Below are positions 1-10,800 of a stretch of DNA of 35,365 nucleotides, in pieces (the first letter of the stretch is position 1; every line of letters starts with the position of its first letter). This stretch comes from a bacterium (GTDB lineage: Bacteria > Actinomycetota > Acidimicrobiia > Spongiisociales > Spongiisociaceae): contig JAPPGU010000078.1 of NCBI GenBank assembly GCA_028821265.1, forward strand, positions 1-35,365, written 5' to 3'. Below the pieces are notes generated by a model, which searched no databases, was not told the DNA's origin, and worked only from the letters and a program-made list of their open reading frames with translations. The position numbers were made by a program, and so were the translations under genes.

Positions 1-155
1 GAGGCTCGACCTTCTCGGGCATCTTCGACAGCCTGTCCACGATGGTGATCGGAGGAAACCTCCTCAAGACGATCGTCTGGTTCGACACCGGCTGGGGCTA
101 CTCGGCCCGCATCGTCGAGCTGCTCCGCCGGTACCACTCGCAAGGAGTGACATGA
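1..155 (+). CDS. Glyceraldehyde-3-phosphate dehydrogenase-like protein, C-terminal fragment
   Basis: Only the last 50 codons are inside the window. The frame ends with a stop at 153-155. It carries the C-terminal GAPDH signature: a Trp-Phe-Asp segment followed by GWGYS and an amphipathic helix (ARIVELL), which matches the WYDNEWGYS region of the complete GAPDH that follows. The stop overlaps the ATG of the next gene (ATGA), so the two are very probably translationally coupled. The residues differ clearly from those of the downstream copy, so this is a diverged paralogue and not an assembly duplicate. Whether it is a classical GAPDH or an erythrose-4-phosphate or other variant cannot be told from the fragment. 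Confidence 0.8.
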   Translation, partial: GSTFSGIFDSLSTMVIGGNLLKTIVWFDTGWGYSARIVELLRRYHSQGVT

Positions 156-1171
156 CCACGAGGGTCGCCATAAACGGCTTCGGACGGATCGGGAGGGCGG
201 TCCTGAGGATCATCCTCGACCGCCCCTCCTCCCCCATCGAAGTGGTGGCGATCAACGATCTGGCCGACCATGAGGTCCTCGCCTACCTGCTCCGGCGCGA
301 CTCGGTGATGGGCACGCTGGAAAAGAGGGTGACGGTGCGGGACGGGAGGATGACCGTCGGCGGTCACCACATCCTGATGGTGCGGGAGTCCTCGCCATCA
401 GCCCTGCCCTGGCGCGAGCTCGGCGTGGACGTCGTGATCGAATCCACCGGGGCCTTCCGTACCCGGGACCTGCTCGAGAAGCACCTGGAGGCCGGCGCCG
501 GAAGGGTCCTGCTCACGGTGCCCGCCAAGGACGGCATCGACTCCACCGTCGTGCTCGGGGTCAACGAGGGCGATGTCGAGGCCACGGACCGGATCATCTC
601 GAACGCCTCCTGCACCACCAACTGCCTGGCCCCGGTCGCCAAGGTGCTTGACGACGCGTTCGGCATCGTGCGGGGCGTGATGACCACCGTCCACGCCTAC
701 ACCAACGACCAGCGGCTGGCCGACGTGCCCCACAAGGACCTGCGCCGTTCAAGGGCCGCGACCGAGAACATCATCCCGACCTCGACCGGCGCCGCCCGGG
801 CGGTCGGGACCGTGCTGCCGGCCCTCTCCGGCAAGCTGGACGGGATGGCCATGCGGGTGCCGGTACCCGACGGATCACTCGTGGAACTGGTAGCCGAGCT
901 GTCCACCGACGTGGACGCCGGGGCCGTGAACGGAGCGCTGCGGAGCGCCGCCCGGGGGCCGATGAGAAGCGTGTTGCAGTATTCGGAGGAACCGCTGGTG
1001 TCATCCGACATCATCGGGAACGACCACTCCAGCATCTTCGACGCCGGCGGGACGGAGGTGCTGGGTGACCGGCTCGTCAAGGTGGTGGCGTGGTACGACA
1101 ACGAGTGGGGATACTCGAGCCGGGTGGTCGACCTGATCGAACTCCTGGGCTCGATGCCCCCGCCGGCCTAG
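152..1171 (+). CDS. gap: Type I glyceraldehyde-3-phosphate dehydrogenase
   Basis: A complete 339-residue GAPDH, the usual family length. The N-terminal NAD-binding Rossmann motif INGFGRIGR is at residues 8-16. The Asn-Asp pair (INDL, about residue 34) that normally goes with NAD use is present. The catalytic cysteine is Cys154 within NASCTTNCLAP, and the C-terminal WYDNEWGYS segment is intact. The enzyme oxidatively phosphorylates glyceraldehyde-3-phosphate to 1,3-bisphosphoglycerate in the cytosol. The start is fixed by the ATGA overlap with the preceding gene, which is also GAPDH-like. A second tandem GAPDH is odd, and the pair may serve opposite directions (glycolysis and gluconeogenesis) or different cofactors; that is inference. 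An intergenic stretch with its own promoter separates it from the PKS. Confidence 0.95.
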   Translation: MTTRVAINGFGRIGRAVLRIILDRPSSPIEVVAINDLADHEVLAYLLRRDSVMGTLEKRVTVRDGRMTVGGHHILMVRESSPSALPWRELGVDVVIESTGAFRTRDLLEKHLEAGAGRVLLTVPAKDGIDSTVVLGVNEGDVEATDRIISNASCTTNCLAPVAKVLDDAFGIVRGVMTTVHAYTNDQRLADVPHKDLRRSRAATENIIPTSTGAARAVGTVLPALSGKLDGMAMRVPVPDGSLVELVAELSTDVDAGAVNGALRSAARGPMRSVLQYSEEPLVSSDIIGNDHSSIFDAGGTEVLGDRLVKVVAWYDNEWGYSSRVVDLIELLGSMPPPA

Positions 1172-1224
1172 GAGGTCTCCTCCAGCCCTGCTCCTCTCCA
1201 ATGGCTTTAACCGGGCACGACGCT

Positions 1225-1252
1225 TTGCCATGGAGCGGCCACTGGCGATAAT
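1225..1252 (+). promoter_or_regulatory. Putative sigma70-type promoter for the PKS gene
   Basis: TTGCCA at 1225-1230 and GATAAT at 1247-1252 are separated by 16 bases, a good match to a housekeeping -35/-10 pair in an otherwise GC-rich intergenic region. The expected transcription start would be near 1259, giving a leader of about 40 bases. An AGGAG ribosome-binding site sits seven or eight bases before the ATG at 1299. This suggests the PKS starts its own transcript and is not read only from the GAPDH genes. Confidence 0.5.
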
Positions 1253-1298
1253 GCACTGAACGGTCCCTCCGGGCGCCGCCTCGGTTCAGGAGAGCCCC

Positions 1299-4200
1299 AT
1301 GACATTGAAGGACCTCACCGGCCCATCGACACAAGCACCTGCCCCATCCGTGGTCGGGCAACGGGAAGCCTTCCCGGCCGGGCAGCCGATCGCGATCGTG
1401 GGCATGGCGTGCCGGTTCCCCGGCGCCAACAGCCTGGAGTCCTTCTGGCAGGTACTGGCCGAGGGCCGTAACACCGTGACCGAGGGCATCCCCGGCTCGG
1501 GTGGAGAACGCCTCGCCGACCTGTTCGACGATCCCGATCAGAACGAGGCGTGCCGCTTCGGCGCCTTCGTCGAGGGGATCGACCGGTTCGACGCCGCCTT
1601 CTTCCGCATCTCTCCGGTCGAGGCGGAACTCCTGGACCCGCAACAGCGCATGATGCTGGAGGTGAGCTGGCAGGCTCTCGAGGACGCCGGAATCGACCCG
1701 GCCCGGCTGAGCGGGACCCGCACCGGTGTCTACACCGGGATCAGCAACGACGAGTACCGGATGATGGTCGTGGACTCGCTCAAGCCCAGCGAGGCGGCCG
1801 GGTGCCTCTACGCCCTCAGCGGGACCAACCTGAACGGCGCCAGCGGGCGGGTCTCCTACGTCCTGGGCCTGATGGGGCCGGCCAAGGCGGTCGATGCGGC
1901 CTGCGCCTCGTCCCTGGTGGCGGCGCACGACGCGGTGGCGGACCTCCAGCAGGGCAAGGCGGATCTGGCCATCGTGGGCGGCGTCCAGGCCATCCTCAAC
2001 ACCCGGATCTACGAGCTGAGGGCGGACGCGATGATGCTGTCCCCCGACGGGCAGTGCAAGACCTTCGACGCCTCCGCCAACGGTTACGTACGGGGTGAGG
2101 GTTGCGGCGTCGTCGTCCTGAAGCGGCTGAGCGAGGCGGTGGCCGACGGCGACCGGGTCTGGGCGGTCATCCGGGGTGCGGCGGTGAACCACGGAGGCGC
2201 CAGCACCGGCCTGACGGTCCCCCACACGCCCGCCCTCGAACAGGTGATGGAGACAGCCCTGTCGGATGCTGGCGTCCGTTCGTCGGAGATCGACTACCTG
2301 GAGGCTCACGGGACCGGGACCTCGGTGGGCGATCCGATCGAGATCGATGCCGTGGCCAACGTCTTCGCAGCGGAACGCCGGCCCGGCCGGCCCCTGCTCA
2401 TCGGTTCTGTCAAGACCAACATCGGCCATCTCGAGTCGGCGGCGGGCATCGCCGGATTGATCAAGGCGGCGCTGGTGGTGAACCGGGGCGTGATCCCCAA
2501 GCACCTGCATTTCCACGATCCCCACCCGGGTGTCGACTGGGACCGGCTACCGATCAAGGTCACCTCCTCCCAAATGGACTGGCCGAGCGACTACCCGGGG
2601 CCGCGGATGGCCGGGGTGAACTCCTTCGGGATTTCCGGGACGAACGCCCACCTCGTGGTAGAGGAGCACCGCGACCCCGATGGCGCAGGCGGCCGGGAAC
2701 CCCGGACAGCGGGCGCCGCGCAGGCCGTGCCGGTATCGCTACCGCCACTGATGGGCGGGGTCCCGTTGCCGGCGGAGAGCCTCGATGGTCGCCGGACACG
2801 TCTCCTGCCGCTGTCGGCCAAGTCCGGGATTGCACTCGGCGAGCTGGCAGGGCGGTACCTGTCCTGGCTAGATGATCGCCGCACGGAGTCGGGCCTGGCC
2901 GATATGGCCTGGACGGCGGGTATCGGCCGCAGCCACTTCGACCACCGGGCCGGCCTCGCCTTCACGGATGTCGACTCCTTGCGGGCCGGGCTGGCCGCCC
3001 TGGCGGAGGACGGCGAGGGCCCGGAGCCCCGGGCCGCCACCCGGGTGGCCTTCGTCTATACCGGGCAGGGGAGCCAGTGGGCCGGTATGGGCCGGGACCT
3101 GTACGAGCGCGAGCCGGTGGCGAGGGCGGTGCTGGACCGCTGCGAGGAGGTCTTCCGCGAGGCGAGGGGTACCTCGCTGCTCGACGTGATGTTCGGTCGA
3201 CCGTCGGCGGAGGGGGACCTGGGCGACACGGCGTGGGAGCAGCCCGCCCTCTACGCGCTGGAGTGCGCTCTGACCGCGCTCTGGGCCTGCGCCGGCGTTC
3301 GCCCGAGCGTGGTGATGGGGCACAGCGTGGGGGAACTGGCCGCGGCGCAGGCAGCCGGGGTGTTCACCCTGGAGGACGGGATGAGGTTCGCCGCGGCGCG
3401 CGGCTCCCTCCTGTCAGGGACCGATCCCGGCGCCATGGCCGCGATCTTCGCCCCGCCCGAACGGGTCGAGTCGGTGGTCGGAAAGCTGAACGGGTCGTCG
3501 AGCGGCGCCGGCGTGAGCGTCTCGGCCTACAACGGCGCCCACCAGGTGATCAGCGGTCCGGCTTCCGGGATCGATGCCCTCCTGGATCGTTTCCGATCGG
3601 AGGGAATCCGGGCCAGGCGGCTGAACACCACCAGGGCATTCCACAGTGCCCTCGTGGAGCCGGCCCTCGACCAACTGGAAGCCGCGCTGGACGGCATGAC
3701 GATCCAGCCTCCGGCCGTGACGGTGATCAGCAACCTGACGGGTGGGCCGGTCGAGCCCGGCACGGCGCTTGACGGCTCCTACTGGAGGCGCCACGCGCGG
3801 GAGGCGGTGGCGTTCGCCCAGGGGGTGCGGGCCATGGGCGATCTCGACGTGGACCTGGTGGTGGAGGTGGGCCCGCACGCGGTGCTGGGTCCGATGGCGA
3901 CGCTGGCATGGCCCGATGGAGCGGACGGGCGGAACGCCCCGGGGGCTCCGGTCGTGTTGGCCAGCATGCGGCGGCCGCGCCGGAACAGTTCATCGCCCGA
4001 TCCTGCCACCGGCTTCGTCGATGCGGTGGCGGAAGCCTACGCAGCCGGGCTGGAGATCTCCTTCGAGGGATTGTTCGCCGGGGAGACGCGCCGCCGGATC
4101 TCCCTGCCGGGTTACCCCTTCCAGCGCGAACGCTACTGGCTGGATCCGGCGAAGCGGCGGCGCACTGAGGCCGGTCACCCCCTGCTGGGCGTGCGGTACG

Positions 4201-4814
4201 AGTCGGCGCGAGGCGAGGTCACCTTCGAGACGGAGGTGTTCCCGTCGGACCCGGCCTGGCTGGAGGACCACCGGGTCTTCGGCCGCCTCGTGGCGCCGGG
4301 CGCGCTGTACGGCGCGATGGCTGCCACCGCGTCGCTTACCGAGGGGAGCGGCTCGGTGGTCATGGAGGACCTACAGCTCCACAACCCGCTGGTGTTTCCG
4401 GAGCCGGCTTCCGGGAACGGCACCGGCGAGGAAGGGCGCACGATGCAGGTCGTGCTGGACGACCCCGACCAATCCGCGTCGCGCCGTGTCCAGATCTACA
4501 GCAGGGGAGCCGAGCCGGATTGGACGCTACATGTCGAGGGTCGGATGTCGGCAGGCGCCCCGATGCCGGAGGCGGGCCAGAGGATCGATCTGGACGAGGT
4601 GGCAGCCCGCCTGGCGCCCGCTGACGTCCCTGCCTACTACCGCGCCAAGTCCGATACCGGGATCGACCTCGGTCCGTCGTTCCGGACGCTGGGGAGGGTC
4701 TGGTCCGGTCCCGGCGAGGCAGTCGGTGAAGTGCTCCTGCCGGAGACGCTGGGCCGCAACCGCCTGGACGTGCATCCGCTGGTGCTGGCGGCTGCTTCCA
4801 GGTGGTGGGCATAG
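1299..4814 (+). CDS. Reducing type I polyketide synthase, N-terminal part (KS-AT-DH, frameshifted)
   Basis: First part of a large type I PKS. KS (about residues 28-455) has the full Cys202-His337-His377 triad (CASS, EAHGTGT, NIGH motifs). AT (about 585-890) has GQGSQ, the nucleophile Ser676 in GHSVGE and RAFH with His782, which fits a malonyl-CoA-type transferase. DH begins about residue 950 with HxxxGxxxxP (His991). The reading frame is then lost: the last codons read [11 protein letters not shown] and stop. If one A is restored after 4788, the translation becomes [13 protein letters not shown] and runs directly into the next frame, and the restored Asp is the second catalytic residue of the DH. 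So this and the next entry are one gene broken by a one-base deletion, either real or an assembly error. The start has a good AGGAG site. Confidence 0.9.
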   Translation: MTLKDLTGPSTQAPAPSVVGQREAFPAGQPIAIVGMACRFPGANSLESFWQVLAEGRNTVTEGIPGSGGERLADLFDDPDQNEACRFGAFVEGIDRFDAAFFRISPVEAELLDPQQRMMLEVSWQALEDAGIDPARLSGTRTGVYTGISNDEYRMMVVDSLKPSEAAGCLYALSGTNLNGASGRVSYVLGLMGPAKAVDAACASSLVAAHDAVADLQQGKADLAIVGGVQAILNTRIYELRADAMMLSPDGQCKTFDASANGYVRGEGCGVVVLKRLSEAVADGDRVWAVIRGAAVNHGGASTGLTVPHTPALEQVMETALSDAGVRSSEIDYLEAHGTGTSVGDPIEIDAVANVFAAERRPGRPLLIGSVKTNIGHLESAAGIAGLIKAALVVNRGVIPKHLHFHDPHPGVDWDRLPIKVTSSQMDWPSDYPGPRMAGVNSFGISGTNAHLVVEEHRDPDGAGGREPRTAGAAQAVPVSLPPLMGGVPLPAESLDGRRTRLLPLSAKSGIALGELAGRYLSWLDDRRTESGLADMAWTAGIGRSHFDHRAGLAFTDVDSLRAGLAALAEDGEGPEPRAATRVAFVYTGQGSQWAGMGRDLYEREPVARAVLDRCEEVFREARGTSLLDVMFGRPSAEGDLGDTAWEQPALYALECALTALWACAGVRPSVVMGHSVGELAAAQAAGVFTLEDGMRFAAARGSLLSGTDPGAMAAIFAPPERVESVVGKLNGSSSGAGVSVSAYNGAHQVISGPASGIDALLDRFRSEGIRARRLNTTRAFHSALVEPALDQLEAALDGMTIQPPAVTVISNLTGGPVEPGTALDGSYWRRHAREAVAFAQGVRAMGDLDVDLVVEVGPHAVLGPMATLAWPDGADGRNAPGAPVVLASMRRPRRNSSSPDPATGFVDAVAEAYAAGLEISFEGLFAGETRRRISLPGYPFQRERYWLDPAKRRRTEAGHPLLGVRYESARGEVTFETEVFPSDPAWLEDHRVFGRLVAPGALYGAMAATASLTEGSGSVVMEDLQLHNPLVFPEPASGNGTGEEGRTMQVVLDDPDQSASRRVQIYSRGAEPDWTLHVEGRMSAGAPMPEAGQRIDLDEVAARLAPADVPAYYRAKSDTGIDLGPSFRTLGRVWSGPGEAVGEVLLPETLGRNRLDVHPLVLAAASRWWA
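4786..4791 (+). other. One-base frameshift site inside the PKS dehydratase domain
   Basis: The sequence GGTGCTGG|CGGCTGC around 4781-4794 needs one extra A after 4788 to encode Leu-Asp-Gly-Cys, the expected DH motif (HPLVLDGCFQ). Both flanking frames are otherwise open and conserved for more than 1,000 codons each, so the lesion is recent or technical. It does not lie in a long homopolymer. Confidence 0.85.
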
Positions 4815-7800
4815 CCCGCAACATGGTCGGCGGCCCGGAGGAGGCGACCTACCTGCCGTTCGGCTGGGACGGGTTGTGGCTGACCCGGCCGCTCCCCGAC
4901 CGGGTGTTCTGCCACGTCCGCATGAACGAGGCCCCGCAGCGTACCGAGACGGAGTCGGGCGAGCCGCCGGAGGTCCTCAGCGGGGAGATGCGCATCTACG
5001 ACGCGGACGGGGTGCTCATCGGCGGGTTGAACGGCTACGCGGTGAAGCGCGCCACCAAGGCCGCCTTGCTTTCGGCGTTCGAGGGCGTGGAGGACCTCCT
5101 CTACGAGATCGCCTGGCGCGACCGTCCCCTCGAGTCGGGATTGAAGCCGGCCGACTTCTTCCCGACCCCTGCCGAGGTGGCGTCCGGCTCGGCGCTGTTC
5201 CCTGAATACCTGTCGGAGGCCGGGGTAGACCCCGAGAGCAGGAACGGCCTGCTGGCCGACCTGGAGCGGTGGTCGCGTTCCTACGCGCTCTTCAACCTGG
5301 AGAAGCTGGGTTGGCGCCGGACACCGGGTGAGGTCGTCGATCCCGACGAGCTGAGGGAGCGCCTGGGGGTCATCCCCGAACACCGCCGCCTCTTCCTCCG
5401 GATGCTGGAAATGCTGGCCAAGTCCGGGATCCTGGCCGAGACGGACGGCGGGTTCGAGGTGGTGCTGGGACCCGACGACCCGTTGCCGGAGGAACTACCC
5501 CCCGATCCCGAGGGGTTTGCCGAACACATGGCGGGGCTGTACTCCCACGGCCAGACCGAGGTCGGGCTGTTCCGCCGCTCCGGCGGCGCTCTGGCCGATG
5601 CGCTGCGCGGTGAAGCGGATCCGCTGACGCTCCTCTTCAGCAGCGGGGAACCCACCGCGGCCGACCTCTATCTCAAGGCGCCGGTGGCCCGCGCCGCCAA
5701 CGCCCTGTTGCGGGACGCGGTCCGGGCGCTCCTGGCCCGGCTCCCGGAGGGACGCAGGCTGCGGGTGATCGAGGTCGGGGCGGGCACCGGATCGGCCACC
5801 GCGTCAGTGCTGCCGGAACTTCCCGCCGGGCGCTTCGACTACGCCTACACGGACATATCGGCGGGCTTCTTCGCCGAGGCGGAGGAACGGTTCGGCGATG
5901 GAGACGGGTGCATCGAGTACCGGCCGCTGGACATCGAGAAGGATCCCATCGCCCAGGGTTTCGCCTCCCACGGCTACGACCTGATCATCGCCTCCAACGT
6001 CCTGCACGCCACGCGTCTCCTCGAGGAGACGCTGGGCCATTGCCGGGCCCTTCTCGCCCCGTCGGGTCAGCTGGTGGCGCTCGAGAACCTGCGCGGCCTG
6101 GGCTGGATGGACCTCACCTTCGGCCAGTTGGACGGCTGGTGGCGGTTCGCCGACGAGCACTACCGCCCCCACCACGCCCTGGCCACCCCTGCCGTGTGGC
6201 GCCGCGCCCTCGGGGACACCGGCTTCGAGGGGGTCGAGGTCCTGGGGGTCGACGACTCCTTCTCCTTCGAGATGCTGGACAAGGGCGTGATCGTGGCGCA
6301 GGGCCCGGCGCAGGTGGACGAGCCTCCCGGAGCCTGGGTCGTGGCCTACGGCGGCAACGGCGCCGCCGAGGAGCTCGCGCAGGAGCTGGCGGCGCGGAAC
6401 CAGACGGTCGTCCTGGCGGGCGGCCGGTTGCCGGAGAGCGAGGAGTCGGCCGTCGGGGGCTCGGTCATCAGGAAGGGCCTGGATACGGAGTGCCGGGAGT
6501 CGTGGCGATCCCTCGTCGAGGACCTACCCCCGGACGTTCCCTTCAACGGGGTCGTCCACCTGCAGGGCCTCGGAGGGCGCGGGCCGGAGGCAACCACCGC
6601 CGAGATGGCGGAGGACGTGCGGCAGGCCGGAGCGAGCGCGCTGGCCCTGATCCAGGGTGTGGCCGATTCGGCTGCGACGCCGGCCAACGGTATGTGGTTC
6701 ATCACCCGAGGGGCGCAGGTGCTCGAGCGGGAACGGCTCGGGGAGCTGTCCGGCTCGATCCTGTGGGGTGTGGGCAAGGTGGTGGCCCTGGAGGCGCCGC
6801 ACCTGCAGCCGCGCATGATCGATCTGGACCCCGGCGGCTCGGACTCGATGTCCGACCTCGTGGACGAGTTGATGTATCCCGACCACGAGAACCACATCGC
6901 CCACCGCGCGGGAGGCCGCCTGGCGGCACGCCTGGTCCGGCCCGACGCCGTGGCCGGGCGGCTGGCGCTGCCCGAGGAGCCGAACTGGGTGCTGGAACCG
7001 GACCAGGACGGCGTGTTCGACCGACCGCAGATCAAAGTGCTGCCGGCGCGCTCCCTGGCGCCCAGGGAGGTCCGGGTGGCGGTCGAGGCCTCCGGTCTCA
7101 ACTTCTGGGATGTCTTCCGCTCACTCGGCTTCATCGAGGAGGGGGACCTGGGCCGGGAGCTGTGCGGCTACGTGGTCGACACCGGCTCCGACGTCTCCAG
7201 TGTCAGTGTCGGCGACCACGTGGTGGGGCTCGGGTTCGGCGCCTTCGCCCCCGAGATGGTCACCCACGAGGAGTTGGTGGCGCCGGCGCCCGAAGGGGTG
7301 TCCCCCTCCGCCCTGGCCACCGTCCCCAGCGCCTTCGTGTCGGCCGCCCTCTCCTTCCATTACTCGGGATTGGAGCCCGGGGAACGGGTCCTGATCCACG
7401 CCGGGGCGGGCGGGGTAGGAACGGCCGCCATCCAGCTGGCACACGCCGCGGGTGCGGAGGTGTTCGCCACGGCCAGCCTTCCGAAGCACGACTTCGTCCG
7501 GTCGCTGGGCGTGGAGCACGTATACGACAGCCGTCAGACCGCGTTCGGCGACCAGATCCTGGAGGCCACCGGAGGAGAGGGCGTCCATGTGCTGCTGAAC
7601 AGCCTCACCAGCGAGGGCTTCATCGAGGCCGGGCTGGCGTGCCTGGCCGAGGGTGGTCGCTTCGTCGAGCTGGCCCGGCGGGACATCCTGACCCACGAAG
7701 AGATGGCGGAGGTCCGCCCGGACGTGGGCTACGACATCCTGGAGCTGGACGTGCTCAAGAAGACCGAGCCGGAGTGGGTGGGCGAGGTACTGCGAGAGGT

Positions 7801-10800
7801 GATGGACCAGCTGTCGGCGGGCGTGCTGGAGCCGCTCATCCACAGCAGGTGGCCGCTGGCCGAGGCCGGACCAGCGCTGGGGTTCATGCGGGCTGCCCGG
7901 CACCTCGGCAAGATCGTGGTGACGGCCAATCCCCTCGCCCGGGGTCGGCTGCGGCAGGACCGCACCTACCTGGTCACCGGCGGCCTGGGGGGCATCGGCT
8001 GTGCCGTGGCCGAATGGCTGGCGGACCGGGGCGCCGGGACCATCGTGCTGAACGGCCGCCGGGATCCCGATGCCGAGGCCCGGGAGACCACCGAGGCGTT
8101 GCGCCGGAAGGGGATCAGGGTCGAGGTCGAGCTGGCCGACGTGACGGACGTCGCGGCGCTCGACGCCATGCTGGCGCGCATGGACTCGGAGCTGCCGCCG
8201 CTCGGCGGCGTCATCCACAGCGTGGGGGTCCTGTCGGACGCCGCGCTGACCAACCAGACCTGGGAGAGCTTCGAGCGGGTGCTGTGGCCGAAGATCGTCG
8301 GGGCCTGGCACCTGCACCGGGCCACGCGCCACCGCGACCTGGACCTCTTCGTCCTGTTCTCGAGCCGGGTCGGCGTCATGGGCAATCCCGGGCAGGCCAA
8401 CCATGCCGCGGCCAATGCATTCCTCGACCAGCTTGCCGGGCACCGTCGCGCCCAGGGCCTCGCCGGACAGGCCATTGCCTGGGGAGCGTGGTCGGACATC
8501 GGAGAGGCGGCCGAGCAGCGGGAGCGGATCGAGCAGCGACGGGCGGCCCTCGGCGGTCGCTGGTTCACGCCGCAGCAGGGCATCCGGACGCTCGAGCGGC
8601 TGGTGCGCCAGGACAGCACGAACTCGGTGGTCATGTCGATGGACTGGTCGGTGTTCGAGGAGGCTGTCGAGGAACGGCCTTCCCTGCTGGAGGAGATGCT
8701 GTCCTCGGATGCCGGCGACGCGGCCGGCGCTTCCACCGCGGCGGAGGACATCGTCTCCCGGCTCGGAGCGACCCCTGCCGGGGACCGTGAGGACATACTG
8801 GCCTCCTTCCTGGCGGAGCAGGTCCAGGCCGTGCTCAGGCTGCCGAAGTCGCCGTCGCCCACGGTCGGGTTCTTCGATCTGGGCATGGATTCTCTCATGG
8901 CGGTCGAGTTACGCAACCGCCTGAACCGCGCTTTCGACGGCGAGTACGTCGCCTCCAACACCATCGTCTTCGACTACCCGGACATCGAGAGCATGTCTCG
9001 CCACCTCGCCGAAGAACTCGGCCAGCTCTCAGCGGTCGGCAAGGCTCCCCCATCGCCCGAGATCCCGGAACCGGAGCCCCCGGCTCCGGCCCCTAGCGAC
9101 GAGGACGGGATCGCGGTGATCGGTATGGCCTGCCGCTTCCCCGGCGCAAGCGATCTGGAGGCCTTCTGGGACCTGCTGGAGGGCGGCGTCGATGCGGTGA
9201 CCGACGGGCGCCAGGACGCCGGGTCATGGAGCGACGCCGTCGGGGACCCCGGTGCGGAGGATGTCGCGTACCGGCGGGGCGCATTCGTCGACGGGATCGA
9301 CTGGTTCGACTCGCGGTTCTTCCGGATCTCCCCGCTCGAGGCGCAGCTGATGGATCCCCAGCAACGCATGCTGCTCGAGACCACCTGGCAGGCGCTGGAG
9401 GACGCCGGGCTGGATCCGGACGGGCTCAGAGGCAGCCGCACCGGGGTGTATGCGGGAATCGGTAGCAGCGAGTACCGCGATCTGCTCCAGGCGGGCAGCA
9501 GGGCCGACAGCTACCTCGGGACCACCGGAAGCGTGGCCGTGGGTCGGATCGCCTTTGCCCTTGGTCTCGAGGGACCGGCGATGCCGGTCGACATGGCCTG
9601 CGCGTCTTCGCTGGCCTCGGTGCATCAGGCGGTCGTGGGCCTCCAGCGGGGCGAGGTGGACCTGGCGCTCGCGGGTGGTGTGAACGTGATCCTCTCACGC
9701 CCGGTCTCGAAGTTCATGATGGAGATCGGGATGCTGTCCCCCACCGGGCGGTGCTGTCCGTTCGACGCCTCCGCCGACGGTTACGTGCGCGGCGAGGGTT
9801 GCGGGGTGGTGGTCCTGAAGCGGTTGAGCGACGCTGAGGCGGACGGCGACCGGATATGGGCCGTCATACGGGGGTCGGCGGTCAACCAGAACGGCGCCAG
9901 CGCGGGCCTGACGGTGCCGAACGGCCCGGCTCAGGAGCGCGTCATGAAGGAAGCTCTCGTCCAGGCGGGCATAGCACCGTCCCGGATCGACTATCTGGAA
10001 TCGCACGCCACCGGCTCGCAACTGGGCGACCCGATCGAGTTGCACGCCGCGGCGGCGGTCTACGGCGACGGGCGTGACGCCGATCGCCCCCTGCTCGTCG
10101 GGTCGGTGAAGTCCAACATCGGACACGCCGAGTGGGCGGCCGGGATCGCGGCTCTCATCAAGACCGTTCTCTCGATGAGCCGGCAGGTCATCCCTCCGAT
10201 GCTGCACCTGCGGGACCCGAATCCTCACGTCGACTGGGACCGGATACCGGTCAAGATCGCGTCGGAGAAGACAGCTTGGCCGACCGTATCCGGCCGGCCG
10301 CCTCTGGCAGGTATCAACGCTTTCGGGCTGTCGGGGACCAACGCACATGTCCTGGTCGAGGGCTACGGTTCCGGTCCGGATTCTGCGGCGGCGGACGGAG
10401 TGGCCGCCCGGCCGGCCGGAAGCCCGCAAGCGGTACCGGCGATCCTTCCGCAAGCCATGGCCGGTTTCTCCGTGTCGGAAGCCGCGCCGCGCGGCGCTCG
10501 CCTGCTGCCGCTCTCCGGCAAGTCGCCCGGCGCGGTCAGGGATCTGGCGAGGCGGTACGTGTCATGGCTCGGCGGTCGGCAAGGTTCCGCCTCTGATCCC
10601 CTGCTGTCCGACCTGGCCTGGACCGCGGGTACAGCCCGGAGCCACTTCCCGCACCGCGCCGGGCTGGTGTTCACGGATGCCGACCAACTCCGGGAGAGCC
10701 TGGGGAGGCTGGCCGGAAGCTGCGGGGCGCCTGACTTGCGTGACGGCACGGCCAGGGTGGCATTCGCGTACACCGGCCATGACCGCCGATGGATGGCCGC

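Noticed and set aside
1077-2525. Long antisense open frame across the GAPDH end and PKS start
   Set aside because: No recognisable domain; mirrors the codon bias of the KS domain and crosses the intergenic promoter.
5908-8790. A 960-codon open frame overlapping the PKS on the same strand
   Set aside because: Its translation is Arg/Gly/Pro-rich low-complexity without domains, the usual out-of-frame shadow of a GC-rich gene; the cMT-ER-KR reading is unmistakable in the other frame.
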